This document shows, piece after piece, positions 47,333 through 59,640 of a DNA stretch of 64,000 bases (its first letter is position 1; each line of letters begins with the position of its first letter). The stretch is from Paraescarpia echinospica (lineage: Eukaryota; Annelida; Polychaeta; Sabellida; Siboglinidae): contig CM034533.1 in assembly GCA_020002185.1 (NCBI GenBank), positions 35,817,179 through 35,881,178 on the forward strand. Direction: 5' to 3'. The notes under the pieces are model-generated. The model worked only from the letters and a program-made list of their open reading frames with translations. It made no database searches and had not been told where the DNA came from. Both the position numbers and the translations under genes were made by a program.

Positions 47333-48313
47333 AGCACACCCATTCGATGTTACCAGTGGGCTGGCCGGTGTAGATTGGGCAAGGGCCTTCGTTCGCCGGC
47401 ATACAACGCTCACCATCAGAAGACACATTGCAACTAGCATTGCGCGTTTGAAAGGTTTAATAAAGAAGCTGTGGAAATGTTCTTTGGACGGTACAAACAG
47501 TTGCTTGTGAGTGGTGGTGTCGTGCCTACACGCATCTGGAACTGTGACGAAACAGATTTCGCTATCGTTGCAAAGCCTCCTAAGGTTGTCTGTACGAAAG
47601 GCATTAATCAAGTGCGAAAAGTGTCCAGTGGAGAAGGGGGGGATATCACGGTTTTGTGCTGCATGAGCGCAGCTGGTATATTCGTCCCACCTATATTCGT
47701 CTTTCCACGCAAACGAATGGTTGGGTCTTTGATGAATGGCGCCGCGCCATGCTCCGTGGGTACCTTGAACGCCCGTGGGTCGGGCTACATCGACAACACA
47801 TTATTCCTGAGATGGTTGCACCACTTCGTCGACACGGTTGTTTGCAAGAAGACGACACCACATCTACTTCTACTAGATGGCCACGAGAACCACAAGACTA
47901 TTGAAGTCATTCTCTACACCCGAGAGAATGGCGTCGCGATACTAACGTTCCCGCCTCACTATACCCATCGACTGCAACCGCTAGATAGAACGTTCTTACA
48001 ATCTCTGAAGGCAGCATACTCTCGTGCGGTCGACAACTGGTTGATCTGCAACAAGCACCGACCGGTCACACAGTTCGAAGTCATGGCGCTCTTCAATGAA
48101 GCATACAAAACTTCGGCCACCAACCGGTCGGCAATTAACGGTTTCAGAGCAGCCGGACTGTGGCCATTTGATGACGTAAAATTCGACAAAGAACTGTTGG
48201 CTACCGACGGTGTTCAAAGTCCCAAACAGCCTGCACGGGTACTATCGAACATACCCCTGACAGCAACAGAGAAGACAAAGTTGCCATCCAGCCTTCTGCG
48301 ATGGTTGTTATAG
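47333..48313 (+). pseudogene. pogo/Tigger-like transposase, DDE domain
   Basis: From 47333 the frame reads HPFDVTSGLAGVDWARAFVR and RHIATSIARLKG. A one-base shift near 47458 leads into FNKEAVEMFFGRYKQLL. The catalytic domain has RIWNCDETDF (first Asp), PKVVCTKG, LLLDGHENHK (second Asp) and TFPPHYTHRLQPLDRTFLQ (third Asp), then FEVMALFNEAYKTSAT and FRAAGLWPFD. It matches the DDE_1 superfamily and is intact through to 48310, ending at a TAG at 48311. Confidence 0.85.
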
Positions 48314-48820
48314 CTGATGGTTGTTATAGCCTTTGCTGTCGACAGAGAAGCCTCGATAAGAGTCTTGAAGGCCTGTTCACCGACGTCGATCGTCTTAACA
48401 CCGGGAAAGACTCGAGCCAGGAAACACAGAGAAAGGGTGCGTGTGACCAGCGCTGTTGTGACGTCATCGTCATATAAGAATATGATGGAAGACAAACATG
48501 CTGCCAAGGCAACCAAATCGGCCATGATACATCCAACTGAAAAGAAAAGTGCGATGTCAGTTCGCATATTGTCTTCGCGCAAGCTGGAGAAAAAGAAAAC
48601 GAGCAGGAAAGAAAGATGTGGTGCGAAACGGCGGTGTGAAGATTATTCTGAAGACGACGACGACGAGTGGCCGTGCCTTGTCTGCGGCGAGCCATTCAGA
48701 AGTAGCAGGTCTGGCGAAAGCTGGATTCAATGCCAGATCTGTCACCACTGATCGCACCATGATTGCACCGAGGGTGGCAGATTTTATGTTTGTCACAATT
48801 GTGAGTCTGACAGTGAGTGA
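48314..48820 (+). pseudogene. Transposase C-terminal basic region and PHD-like finger
   Basis: In the same frame after the TAG comes a basic tail with SIVLTPGKTRARKHRER and SSRKLEKKKTSRKERCGAKR, an acidic EDYSEDDDDE, and then WPCLVCGEPF, WIQCQICHH, a TGA at 48749, and SHHDCTEGGRFYVCHNCE ending at 48820. Reading through the TGA (probably TGG) gives a Cys/His pattern like the PHD-type finger known at the C-terminus of some Tigger-like transposases. A 16-bp tandem duplication at 48300-48331 surrounds the earlier stop. Confidence 0.7.
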
Positions 48821-49040
48821 ACGAGTGGTTAGCGGCAGATCCGATCAATCTGTGCGATTTTTCAAAATTATAGTGTTGTTAAGATGTCATAAGTATACAA
48901 AATATGTGTAGTAATGCTTGTTTCTTGGTAAACGTACAACTCCCATTGATATCACAGCACCAATTTCTATAAACTATTCTTTCTAGTATTATCCTAAATG
49001 TAACAGTCCTCTAAAATACTTTTTAAATACAAACATTTTC
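48821..49040. other. Transposon 3' flank
   Basis: AT-rich and non-coding. A terminal inverted repeat of the transposon would be expected here but is not evident. Confidence 0.4.
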
Positions 49041-49043
49041 ACG

Positions 49044-49077
49044 CATACACACACACACACACACACGCACGCACACA

Positions 49078-49108
<31 letters not shown>

Positions 49109-49232
49109 GTAGATGTAAATAACTCATACTACCGGACATTATTTATATATGTGTGTGTGTGCGCGCGTGTGCGCGTGTGCGTGTGTGCGTGTGTGCGTGT
49201 GTGCGTGTGTGCGTGTGTATGTGTGTGTGTAG
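49044..49232. repeat. (CA)n then (TG)n inverted microsatellite pair
   Basis: A CACA/GCAC run at 49044-49108 is followed after about 40 bp by a TGTG/CGTG run at 49150-49232. The two runs are complementary, so they can form a hairpin. Confidence 0.85.
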
Positions 49233-50185
49233 TTTGCAGAGAAAGTGCACCATATGTGAGTTAGACGGGGAAAGGTGAGTCATGCGACCGTCGGTTTCAA
49301 TGGCGTATGTGTTTAGACCGTCTTTCACAACGGCAGTCACATGCTGTGCCGTCTATACACCGGTAACGTCGATCACTTGACACCGTTCTAATACTACCAA
49401 ATTATGTGGCGTTCAGCGGCAGTCACAGTCAACTACCACAGTTATTGTAATCGCTGTTGACCTGCCACAGTAGTGTGCTGCTTTCCGCGTTGAATTGTGT
49501 GAGCGCGGTCTTGCAATAGGAATATTTTAGTGTTGACTGTTGACACTAACAGATCGTTTGTTGGTAGACGGTGGTTTGTGTGGCTAATTGGCTATATCTA
49601 GTAAGAGCAGGAATCTCGAATGTCGTCACCTTGCATTCCTTATACACGCCAAGATTGTTCACCATTGTTTATGTTAAACCGCGGAATGATGCAGGTAGTG
49701 CCAAAGTGTGTAACCATGACTTGAATTCAGACGCAGCGTCCCCTACGATGGCGGCATGAGATAAGCAGTTATGACAATGGAGTAGAGTAATGGTTGTGTT
49801 AAAGGAGGTTGTATATTTAATTCTGATACCCGAACTCATCCAGGGGTGATAATTATTAGCAATAAGTTCGCTGAATCAGTTGTACTTCGCTAGACGCTTG
49901 GTTTGGTCTGTTGGAACCAGGAACTTCAAAGGTATTTGAGGGTGGTAACACGCTCCTCTGCAAAAGTTGGCAATTACAGGCAGTAGCGACTGTTTAGTAA
50001 TTTAATGTTCTGTTTACAATTTGAAAATTTCACGGGCGCAACTTTCAAATTGCGAACACTGTTTCGGACAAATTTAATGCAAATTGGCGTGCAGTATGAC
50101 GTCACACCTTTACTGCAACAGTGTGAATAAAATATATACGTTTAAAGCTGTAACTGGCAGATGCTGTAACTGGCAATTGAACCAC
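49233..50185. other. Intergenic, no recognised gene
   Basis: Only short frames. A small duplication of CTGTAACTGGCA lies at about 50148-50176. Confidence 0.5.
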
Positions 50186-50189
50186 TACA

Positions 50190-52060
50190 TTGAATAGACA
50201 CTCTGTCTTGTCCATTTGCTTTCAATATCTTATTGGTTTGAATGAAATCCTGTCTAAACATAAAATTAATAAATCATTTCCAAAATATTTTAAAGAATCC
50301 GATTCAATTGATGCAGACAAATTAGAAATTGCAAATAAATTCAATACATTATTTACCAATATAGGTAGTAATCTGGCTAATTATATTAAATACAAAGGCA
50401 TTCATGATCATTCATATTATCTAAATAAAATAGTAAACTGTAATTTTACATTTAAATATGTTGAAGAAGATACCATAAAGAGAACAATAATTAATCTACC
50501 CAACAAAAGTAGCTGTGGATGTGATGGTCTCTCTACCAAACTGCTAAAAATGCTTGAACCTGCATTAACCAAATCTTTAACTTTATTAACAAATCAAGTA
50601 TTAACCACAGGAATATTCCCTGATAAACTAAAAATTGCTAAGGTAATTCCCATTTATAAAAAGGTGAGCCAGCAGTATTCAATAATTATAGACCCGTATC
50701 TCTTCTACCAGCTATTTCAAAAGTACTTGAACAAATAATTTTTGACCAATTATCATCTTATTTAAAAGACTCTAAGCTTTTTTTGACCCTCAGTATGGAT
50801 TCCGACCTAAACATTCAACTGAATACGCAGCACTAGAATTAATAGATAGAATAATAACCAAACTGGATAAGGATGAAATACCCATTAATATTTACCTAGT
50901 TCTTTCCAAAGCCTTTGATACCATTGACCATTTAATTTCAATTGACAAATTGAAATATTATGGTATACATGGAACAAATCTGAACGTATTGAGCAGTTAC
51001 CTAACAAATCGTAAACAATATACGGAAATTGACAATATAAAATCAAATATGTTATCAATAACAACAGGTGTACCACAAGGTTCAATCTTAGGACCCCTGT
51101 TATTCGTCATATATATTAATGATTTTGCACAAGCCAGTAAAATGTTTAATTTCATAATTTATTCTGATGATACAACTCTATCAAGTACACTAAACACTTT
51201 CAGCGATAACATACATGACGAAAATTTAGAGAATCTTTTATAAATGAACAACTTTAAAAAATAAATGAATGGCTCAAAATAACTAAATTATCGCTAAACA
51301 TAGCAAAATCGAAATACATTACATTTCAAAAGGCAAAACAAAATATACAGACACTTACTCTGAAGATAGACAATGTAAATATTGAACAAGTCAAAAAATT
51401 ATTTTTTGGGGGTTTAATTAACAAATCTAAACTGGAAAAAGCACATTGAAAAATATCAAATGCTTGTTCTAACAAAATTGGCATTTTAAATAAATTGAAA
51501 CATGTGTTACCTTTTCATATTAAAATAATATTATATAATTCTTTAATAGTGCCACACATTAATTATTGCATCATGGTGTGGGGCTTTCAATCAAATAGAA
51601 TAATAAAACTTAAAAAAAAGCCCTGATAATTATTACCTTAAGTAATTATACTTCCCACACAGAACCACTTCACAAAAAACTCAACTTGTTAAAAGTAGAT
51701 GACATTCTTAAATTACAACAATTAAAATTTTACTATAAATATTTACATAATGACTTACCAGTTTATTTACAAAACTGGAGGATAATGTTTAACTATGAGG
51801 TACATAATCATTATACAAGAGTCAAAAATAAAATATACACTTATAATATTAAACATGAATTTGCTTAGAAATGTCTTAGGCATAATTTGCCACTTTTACT
51901 AAATATCATTCCTGATATTGTCAAAGAAAAGCTTAGTACACATAGTTCACAAGGATTTGCCAAGTATATTAAACTTATTTTTGTTTACAAAACTATCAAG
52001 TAACATGCACCAGGCAAAATTGCTATATATGTATGCAACATTAAGAACCGACAACCACCT
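50190..52060 (+). mobile_element. AT-rich LINE, RT region, decayed
   Basis: Frames in order: LEIANKFNTLFTNIGSNLAN, IINLPNKSSCGCDGLSTKLL, LKIAKVIPIYKK, then with shifts PQYGFRPKHSTEYAALELID, IYLVLSKAFDTIDH, LSSYLTNRKQYTEID, TGVPQGSILGPLLFVIYIND, IIYSDDTTLSS and KLNLLKVDDILKLQQLKFYY. These are RT blocks of a CR1/L2/Rex-type LINE. The second catalytic motif reads YSDD where FADD or YADD is usual. Multiple frameshifts make it inactive. Confidence 0.8.
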
Positions 52061-53545
52061 GTCAACTTGTCAACAAAACAGTGCCTAAACGACAAACTCA
52101 ATAATCATGTAAGCTTGCTCACACTATACACATGCATAAACATTATGTTTTTTTCTTCTTTTTCTTATTCTGGAAGAATTTGATTAGGTGATGTATTGAT
52201 TCAGTTAAAGTTTTATTACAAAAGGTGGCTCCTCGATAGCGACTACCATAGTCTTAGAGGAGTCTCCTGACTCTACTTTTCGTTATTTATCATACAGTAT
52301 ACCATGTTTACCATAAGGTCATATATTTGTATTATTAATTTTTTTTATATGGATGTATTGTATGTTTTATTTGAAATGTCTGGGTCAAATAAAACAAATT
52401 CTTCTTCTTATTATTCTTCTTGGTTTGTACGGCGATCATGCTAAATCATGTTAAACAAATTGCCTTGGAGATATGTTATTTAATCACTGTCACGTATCGC
52501 ATCAGCGACCACCAAATAAGCAACTATCGCATGAATGTACCAACTCGACGAGCGTATTGTTTTGACCTTATCCGTACCCTGGTCAGAAGAGAGGTGTCGC
52601 AACAGAGAGACCGCACTGCCATGTGTAGAGGCAACTGATCCCGCTAATGACGCAGACAGGCTAGAATAGCCAGAATTGGCAACTTTGACTTAATAATGCT
52701 CGTTACGCCACGCTAACAAATATTCTTTAGATCTTTAGATTACAACTAATCATTATCGGTAGTAGGGCAAACGAACACGGGACGACGCAATCTTTGATGG
52801 GCTGATTACTAATGAGTTGACGCAACGCTACCCCACATCACACAGCGGATCAAAGACCTGGTTAATTAGTCTGAGTATCGGAGAACATCGGACTGATCAA
52901 AGGACGCGATGCAACCCGGCCGAGAATAGAGGGGTCAGGACACTGTTAGACTTCCTGGTTGGTTACGAAAAAAATGCAATGTATTTTTGAGAAATTATTT
53001 TTTACAAAATTCACCTGCTCTGCCATAAGTGCATTTGAGTAGTCATATCTGCCGGTGTGATTGCAGAATGTGTTGACAGTAAAATTCTGCATTTTTAGCT
53101 ATTTGGCTAGTTGACCCTTTAGCCGGATTACTGCCTGCATCAATTTGTAAATATTGACGGTTGTCACACATAGAGGCATTTTACGAGAGCTAGAAATGCT
53201 AGATTTTGACTAAACTCGACCAGCATATCAATGAGATGATAGTAACAGCAGGTGAGAAGTTTAAGACATTTTGTAGGTCAGGTTTTCTTATAATCACACA
53301 AAACGTTAACATGGTCGTCAATGGGAAAATTAACAGTGTGCTGAGGCCTAGACGGTTGGTCGACAACAAGACGATCCATTTATATATTGACACGCTTGTA
53401 TGTGCATCTGCTCCGCCTTTCTCCAACCTGAGAGAACATGAATGGTGATCCACTCTCCTCTAGAGGGCACCGATTAAATGAGACATATATTGCTCTGTGG
53501 GTTAGTGAAAGCTAGTATTAAGGAAGACCTGGATTGAGAACCAAC
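52061..53545. other. Mostly non-coding; one weak open frame
   Basis: Contains a probable LINE 3' UTR to about 52400. A weak 80-codon plus-strand frame at 53206-53448 (start TKLDQHINEMIVTAG, middle NMVVNGKINSVLRPRRLVD) has no known domain. Otherwise nothing recognised. Confidence 0.4.
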
Positions 53546-53549
53546 GAGA

Positions 53550-54005
53550 CCCATATTAATGAATGTCAGAAGGATTGACAACCAAGATGAGTGGTATTAA
53601 AGAGTGCCAAAAAGGTAAACACAAGGCGATGTATATTACATAGTATTACAAGAATTGACAACAAGGTGGCGCATATTAAAATGTACCAGAAGTATTTACA
53701 ATATTAAACAGTGCCAGAAGGGTAAGCTAATAAGGTGATCCATACTAAACAGTGCCATAAGGGTAAGCTAATAAGGTGATCCATACTAAACAGTGCCAGA
53801 AGGGTAAGCTGATAAGGTGATCCACATTAAAGCGTGTCAGAAGCATTGACAAACAATGTGATCTATATTAAGCCTAATAAGGAGTGTCATAAAGGTTGAC
53901 GACCAAAGTGATCCGTATTAAAGAGTGCCAGAAATACTGACAGCAGAATTATCCATATTGAGTAGGATGGATTGACAACCAAGGTTACTATATAAACCAG
54001 TGTCA
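53550..54005. repeat. 41-bp minisatellite, diverged
   Basis: Three near-identical 41-bp copies (GTGCCAGAAGGGTAAGCT, AATAAGGTGATCCATACTAA) at about 53720-53820. More diverged copies (AGTGCCAGAA, TTGACAACCAAG, TGATC..TATTAA) lie on both sides. Confidence 0.85.
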
Positions 54006-54390
54006 GAAGGACATATGTCCGATAATGGTACAATGCGGCGTGGTGTCACTTTGGGACTGACCTTTTCACTTTGGGACTGACCTTTACAAAATTTTGCTTG
54101 GACCATTGTGTATGTGTGTGTGTCATCTCCACATTCACGTGTTATCTCCGTGTCCTGCACGCGGTCAGGCCAGGCATTGTATAAGCAGAACAACGGTAGT
54201 GCTGTGAGTGTTTGCTCTCACGTCAAATAACAAGGTGATTGAGTCGCTAATTGTGTATTTCTGGACCAGGTTCTTCATTAGTATTGACCAAAATACGATT
54301 TGAAACGTACACATGTTGAAATGCAGCCAGGTATAAACGACAGACCATGGTGCCAACATTCATAACCATAATTATCAGGCAATCGATGTC
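54006..54390. other. Intergenic, no recognised gene
   Basis: Short frames only. A small duplication, CACTTTGGGACTGACCTTT, lies at about 54046-54085. Confidence 0.5.
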
Positions 54391-54394
54391 AGAC

Positions 54395-54550
54395 AAGTGC
54401 CGATCCACCACTTTCCCTTACATCTGGCGTGTGCGGGTATCTAATAGGTAGCCAGTTCCAAGACTACACTTCGCTTCGGTTGTCAGCGAACTTACACAGA
54501 CACACATGATGCTTATGCGGTTCACCAGTCTACTGAACACTGAAGGAAGC
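54395..54550. repeat. Dispersed repeat, copy 2
   Basis: Shares CCGATCCA.CA, CCTTACATCTGGCGTGTGC and CTTACACAGACA with 43545-43715, in the same order. Length and divergence fit an old interspersed repeat of unknown class. Confidence 0.65.
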
Positions 54551-54879
54551 CACTTCGAGTATATGTGACGTATCAGTGATGCCTTTCATGGTTATAGGAT
54601 TAGGTTCAGGAGAATATAAAGGGTCCTTCGTTTATGTATAGTGTAGTCAGTGTAGATGACAACAACATTCCCGAATCATGGATGGCATAGTTGTGTAGTT
54701 TCGTAAACAAGCAAGAGACGTCATGATAATTACACAAATATAAAGTCAATTAATTGTGATTGGTTGACAAGTTGACAGCTAAACCTGGCGACAGCTAAAC
54801 AGTTATGTTGATATATTATAGCAGGTGGATGATGTGACGAACCGTTCACATGTAGTCTTGATGGATTAGCGTATTTCTA

Positions 54880-55130
54880 TCTTCAGAAGAACTACACGAT
54901 TTTGACACCCAGCCGGTATTTAAATAACACCCGGTATTTATCATCGTAATTAACATCATTGGTCGGCCGGAGTATGGAAGAGCCTTTTCCATTATGGATT
55001 GGTATTTATACCATGTGGTGCCACTACCCCGTATTTACACCGCCCGTCAACTGTACCAGCGCCCGATATGACACCGTACTCTACCGTCACCCGGTGTTGC
55101 GTCTATTGACACCCCGATGAAGCCCCGTCG
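54880..55130. repeat. CACCCGGTATTTA-like phrases
   Basis: ACACCC, GGTATTT and ACACCG phrases recur irregularly over about 250 bp. It may be a decayed minisatellite, but the period cannot be fixed. Confidence 0.4.
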
Positions 55131-55840
55131 CGTATATCACCCAACCGTTATTCATACGCAAGCTATTTCCGTCAGCGTTCCTATGCTTTCATATTAACGT
55201 GCGCGACGTGTGTCGCACGAGAAACGGACACTGCCTTGACGTTGGCGACGGTCCCTACTTGCCAGCGACACGTGGCCACGCGACGACCAGATACACTTGT
55301 TTACTTACCTCCGTAGTCGCATATTTCCTCTCGGAGCTCATGATGTCGCCTCGTCAGGCAAACACTTGCATTGACAGCTCGTCCATGATATGTCTCCGTG
55401 ATGTGGCTCTCCCGTATTCTCTCCACGTGACCCCGATCAGTCATCAGCGGTGGCCCGACAATCTGACAGAGAAAGGCGACTGGTTCCCCCGGCGTCGCAT
55501 CGCCTGCTCGCCGTCACGCTCGAGTGACCAGAGCGTGACAAGACTCGGTTGGTGCTCGCTACTAGGCGGCCTGCGGCTGAACAGCCACGGCGAGAGACAT
55601 CGATAATACGAGCACGCGTGAGCGACCAGCGGCGACATGCGGCCTCGTGCGAGGCGCCACAGCAGGCGTGAATACATGATACAGGTGTCGTACGTTCGTG
55701 TAGTGACCGTCACCGGTGCAAGCACACCGACACGGTTGTTGGTTATCGTAAGCCACCGTTGGTATTCTAAGGCGAGATACGGCAGGTTTATAGGTTTTGT
55801 TTACGTGAAACAGCTATGGACATACGATCAATAGTGTAGG
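55131..55840. other. GC-rich CpG-rich block with open frames
   Basis: A GC-rich, CpG-dense block with a 135-codon plus-strand frame (55199-55606) and overlapping minus-strand frames, none with a recognised domain. It could be a CpG-rich promoter or the first exon of a gene outside this window; the sequence does not decide. Confidence 0.3.
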
Positions 55841-55845
55841 AAAAC

Positions 55846-55882
55846 AAACAAACAAACAAACAAACAAACAAACAAACAAACA
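55846..55882. repeat. (CAAA)n microsatellite
   Basis: About nine AAAC units. Confidence 0.9.
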
Positions 55883-56004
55883 ATAACGACACAAACATTT
55901 ACACACAATTAAATAAAAACGAAAGACTAATTAAAACAGGCCACCGTAATAATGAAATGACGGCTCAGCCAAAATATTAGATCGATGTTTGTGCTTATTC
56001 ACAA

Positions 56005-56400
56005 GCGTCGGCACCTGGTGAATATTCGGGGACGTGAGGCTCACCAAAAACGATTCAACTGCACCTTCTTAAGGCTCACAAGAAACCTCCAACTGCACTC
56101 GCCTTGGGGCGCACCAAAAACCTCCAACTGCACTCGCCTTGGGCGCACCAAAAACCTCCAACTGCACTCGCCTTGGGGCGCACCAAAAACCTCCAACTGC
56201 ACTCGCCTTGGGCGCACCAAAAACCTCCAACTGCACTCGCCTTGGGACGCACCAAAAACCTCCAACTGCATTCGCCTTCGGGCGCACCAAAAACCTCCAA
56301 CTGCACTCGCCTTGGGGCGCACCAAAAACCTAAAACTGCACTCGCCTTGGGGCGCACCAAAAACCTAAAACTGGACACCTAGCACCCCTAGCCAAAATAT
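56005..56400 (+). repeat. Dispersed repeat with 34/35-bp tandem array
   Basis: The left part matches the repeat at 30744-30850. It then expands to about eight copies of a 34- or 35-bp unit (ACTGCACTCGCCTTGG, GCGCACCAAAAACCTCCA). A single G insertion or deletion toggles the unit length, so all frames stay open and produce spurious ORFs. Confidence 0.9.
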
Positions 56401-57895
56401 TGGGGCTAATACTATATCCAGCCCTTGCAAAATATCAGCTCCCGATTCCGACGCCTATGTCAATCTTAATTCGGCTTATTTGACACAGAAAGTTACATTA
56501 TGATAATAATAGTCTTTGTATGTGAAACAAATGTTCAACCGGAACTATATTTAACTGTCACAATAAACATATGTGTGCGGACATATTTAGGCAACGAACA
56601 TATGTCAGTTATGTACACACAGCTTAACAAACCGTATGCACGACGTCGCTGGAGCTCCTTATAACCAGCCGTGCTTCTTATAACCAGTCGTGAGTTCCGT
56701 TATCCAGCACTGATTTGTGAGTGACCCCCCTTTCCCAAAAGCCGGGATTAAAATAACATATTGGATATTATGTCACTCCAATCTTTTAGCCCGATGACAT
56801 ATTAAAAAACACAAATGTAGCCATGTTTTGTGCTATCTCACCAGTACTCACTTAATGATAAGGCACTGTAGGTATATAAGTTATTACTAATTAATAATAA
56901 TTGTGAGTAACATGTTGACAAAATCTCCCCCTATTCTATGTTTCTCGCACTCTGTAGGGTGCTTTGTGCTACCAACAAACAAACTGATGTGCAAAAGGGG
57001 TGAGGTTTAAGGATTAGAGTTAAGGTTAGGATTATGATTAGGGTTAGGTTGAAGGTATTTTTGACAATATTTACATAAGGTGTTTATATGCATTTATACG
57101 GTGAGGGGTAGTACTTAACGTGCTACCTCGCATTGTTTCCGACCGTAAACAAGGTGAGGTGGTGCCACCTAGCGATCAGAACAACAACTAAGATCAATTA
57201 GACGAGTACATTTGTATTGACTACGATATTCACTCACAACACAAATTTTATATGTTATTAAATGAAAGTATATATATCCAAATAATGTACAACAAATGCC
57301 TGTACTCAGAGGTTCTTAACTCGTAAGTCGCCACCAAAACTGTGTCGCCTAGCCAATCTGAGTGGGTCGCCAAGTGTCTACCGTAACTGTCAGAAGAGTT
57401 TCCTTTATTGTTCTGCAAGCTGGTATCAGATGTATGCGAGAAGAATACTTTTGTGTTGCATCAATTTGAAATACTGTGTGATATAACATCACACGGCATT
57501 TCGTATTACGCGACATTTTGCGTAAATTGTTCTCGTCTCGCATGAATCTGCATGTTTTGTTTGATTTCGTCGAAAATGCACCATGCGCGCACTATGTGGA
57601 AATCGGTGCCGTTTTCAATTTACTCCATATCTTCAATGCACACTCTCACGGACAAATATCACTTTAATCAGCATGTCCAGGCACATCATATTGTCTATCA
57701 GATTGTCTGCCTCCGTGTTATTTCTATTATTCCCAGTATGAATGCATGTCTGCCTCCGTGTTATTTCTATTATTCCCAGTATGAAGTACAACAACATAAT
57801 CTCTTTCAAACATGATACTGATATTTCTGATTACTGAACCTCTTCACTCATATTACTGATATCTCTGATTACTGAACCTCTTCACTCATATTACT
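56401..57895. other. Intergenic with small duplications
   Basis: No gene seen. A telomere-like GGTTAGG stretch lies at about 57001-57055. Two tandem duplications of about 40 bp lie at 57705-57790 (GCCTCCGTGTTATTTCTAT) and 57815-57898 (CTGATTACTGAACCTCTTCA). Confidence 0.6.
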
Positions 57896-58140
57896 GATAT
57901 CGTAAGGTTTTGCCGACGACGGCCGCCATCTTTGCGTTAAATTTGCTGCTTTTCTCCTCTTTGTTGTTCTCCTCGTCGTTCCCTGTCTTCAGGGGTGAGG
58001 CTGGCTTGGATACGTCGACATTTTCTTTTCTTTCTCTTCCTCCGCATTGCGCTTGAATTAGTTTCTCTACCACCCTTCTCAATTCTCCTCGGTCTTTTGC
58101 ACTTTTTCTCCATTCCCTTTTCACCCCTCCAGGTCTCTCT

Positions 58141-59640
58141 TCACGCAATCCTCCCATCACAGTCTCGGTCGCATTCGTCTTCTTTTCCCTCCACTCTCCG
58201 GGCATCTGCTTTCTTTGCCATCCGTTCTTCTCCCATTCGCTCCACATGTCCTGCCCAGTTCAACCGACTTCTCACTAACTTCTTCTTGAACCTTTCTTTC
58301 ACACAAACATCCTCCCTCAGCTCTTCCACTCTTCGCTTATCTATTCTCTTTACCCCTGCAAATCTCCTGACCCAGTTGTTTTCGCACACTTTTATCCTCT
58401 CCTGTTGTTTCTCAGTCATTGCTACAATTTCTAAGCCATACAGGTAGGCTGGTGTCACACATGTGCATAGTACCTTTCCCTTGAGTTTTCGCGATATGTG
58501 CCTGTCTCCCATCGCACCTTCTACTTTCCTCCATGCTTTCGCCCCTGCTTGTATTCTCCTGCGAATTTCTGTTTATGAGGAGCCATCCTCATATACCGCT
58601 CCGCCCCGGTATACAAAACTGTCTCTTTGTTTTAGTTTCTTTCCCTCCAGGTGTATTTCCTCTGCTTTGTTGCCCAACCCACATTATATCTGTCTTCTCC
58701 AGATTCATTTTCAGTTCGTGTTTGCTGAATACATCCTTCCACTCTATCATTTGTTCCTATAAATCCGCTTCCCCAACCGCTACCACTATTAGATCGTCTG
58801 CATACAGTAGTTTCTGGCGAATATCTTTCATACTGGTCTTTCTACTTATCAGTTCCACCACAGCGATAAACAGCAGTGGGCTCAGGGCAATTCCCTGTCG
58901 CAATCCAACGTTCAGATTGAATTCTTATGAAATTCCAGGTCCACACACCACTCTGCTCTTCGTTTCTTTAAATGTCCCTTCCACCATCCTGACCTCTGCC
59001 TCTGGGACCCCCATCCATCTCATTGTCGCCATTACCATCTTTATCGGTACAGTGTAATACGCTACCTCCAGGACTATAAACCCACAGCAATACACTCCTG
59101 TCCCAACTTCTTTTCGATTAGCTGCCTCAGCGCAAACATTCCATCAGCTGTACTTCTTCCTCTTCTGAAGCCCTGTTGTTCTTCTCCGATTTATCCTTCC
59201 ACTGTTGCTCTTATCCTTCCAACCCGGATTCTCTCCAACATCTTCAGCATGTGGCTCAGCAACGTGATGCCTCTGTATTTTCCTTGGTCATGAACGTCTC
59301 CCTTTCTATTCCATACTGTAACTATTAGCCCTGTTCTGCATTGCTCTAGGAGCTTTCCCTCTCTCATGCAGGTATTCAACAATCTTCTTGTCCACCAGAT
59401 TCCAACGCGTTCGGTCACCACCAGCATTTTCACCCGTACTTCATTAATACCTTTCGTCCGACCTTTCTTCATCTTCGTTATTGCTCTCTCTATCTCTTCA
59501 TCCACAATCTCCTTCACCTTTACTTCTCCCTCTACTGCACTGGGCAGATCTAGTTCTTTGCTTTCTTGTTGGTTCAGCAGAGTCTCGAAATACTATTCCC
59601 AGACATGTAGCACATCTTTCCTGTCCGTAACCAGCCTTCC
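58141..59640 (-). pseudogene. LINE reverse transcriptase, decayed
   Basis: The 59517-59191 frame covers the RT start (KKGRTKGINEVRVKMLV, LIVTVWNRKGDV, YRGITLLS). Between about 59190 and 58520 the core can be followed only in broken frames. The 58512-58141 frame is the C-terminal part (SRKLKGKVLC, YLYGLEIVAMTEKQQERI, KKLVRSRLNWAGHVERM). Confidence 0.75.

Larger units (their letters stand above)
45863..48820 (+). mobile_element. pogo/Tigger-like DNA transposon, disrupted
   Basis: The parts in order are an N-terminal psq-type helix-turn-helix exon (45863-45971), an intron with a TA microsatellite, a CENPB-like DNA-binding segment (46170-46416), a LINE insertion (46419-47331), the rest of the DNA-binding region (47333-47462), a DDE catalytic domain (47471-48313), and a C-terminal basic/PHD-like region (48314-48820). 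I could not place terminal inverted repeats. Frameshifts, stops and the LINE make it inactive. Confidence 0.8.

Noticed and set aside
55985..56382. Overlapping ORFs of 60-130 codons on both strands
   Set aside because: Caused by the 34/35-bp tandem array, which leaves all frames open.
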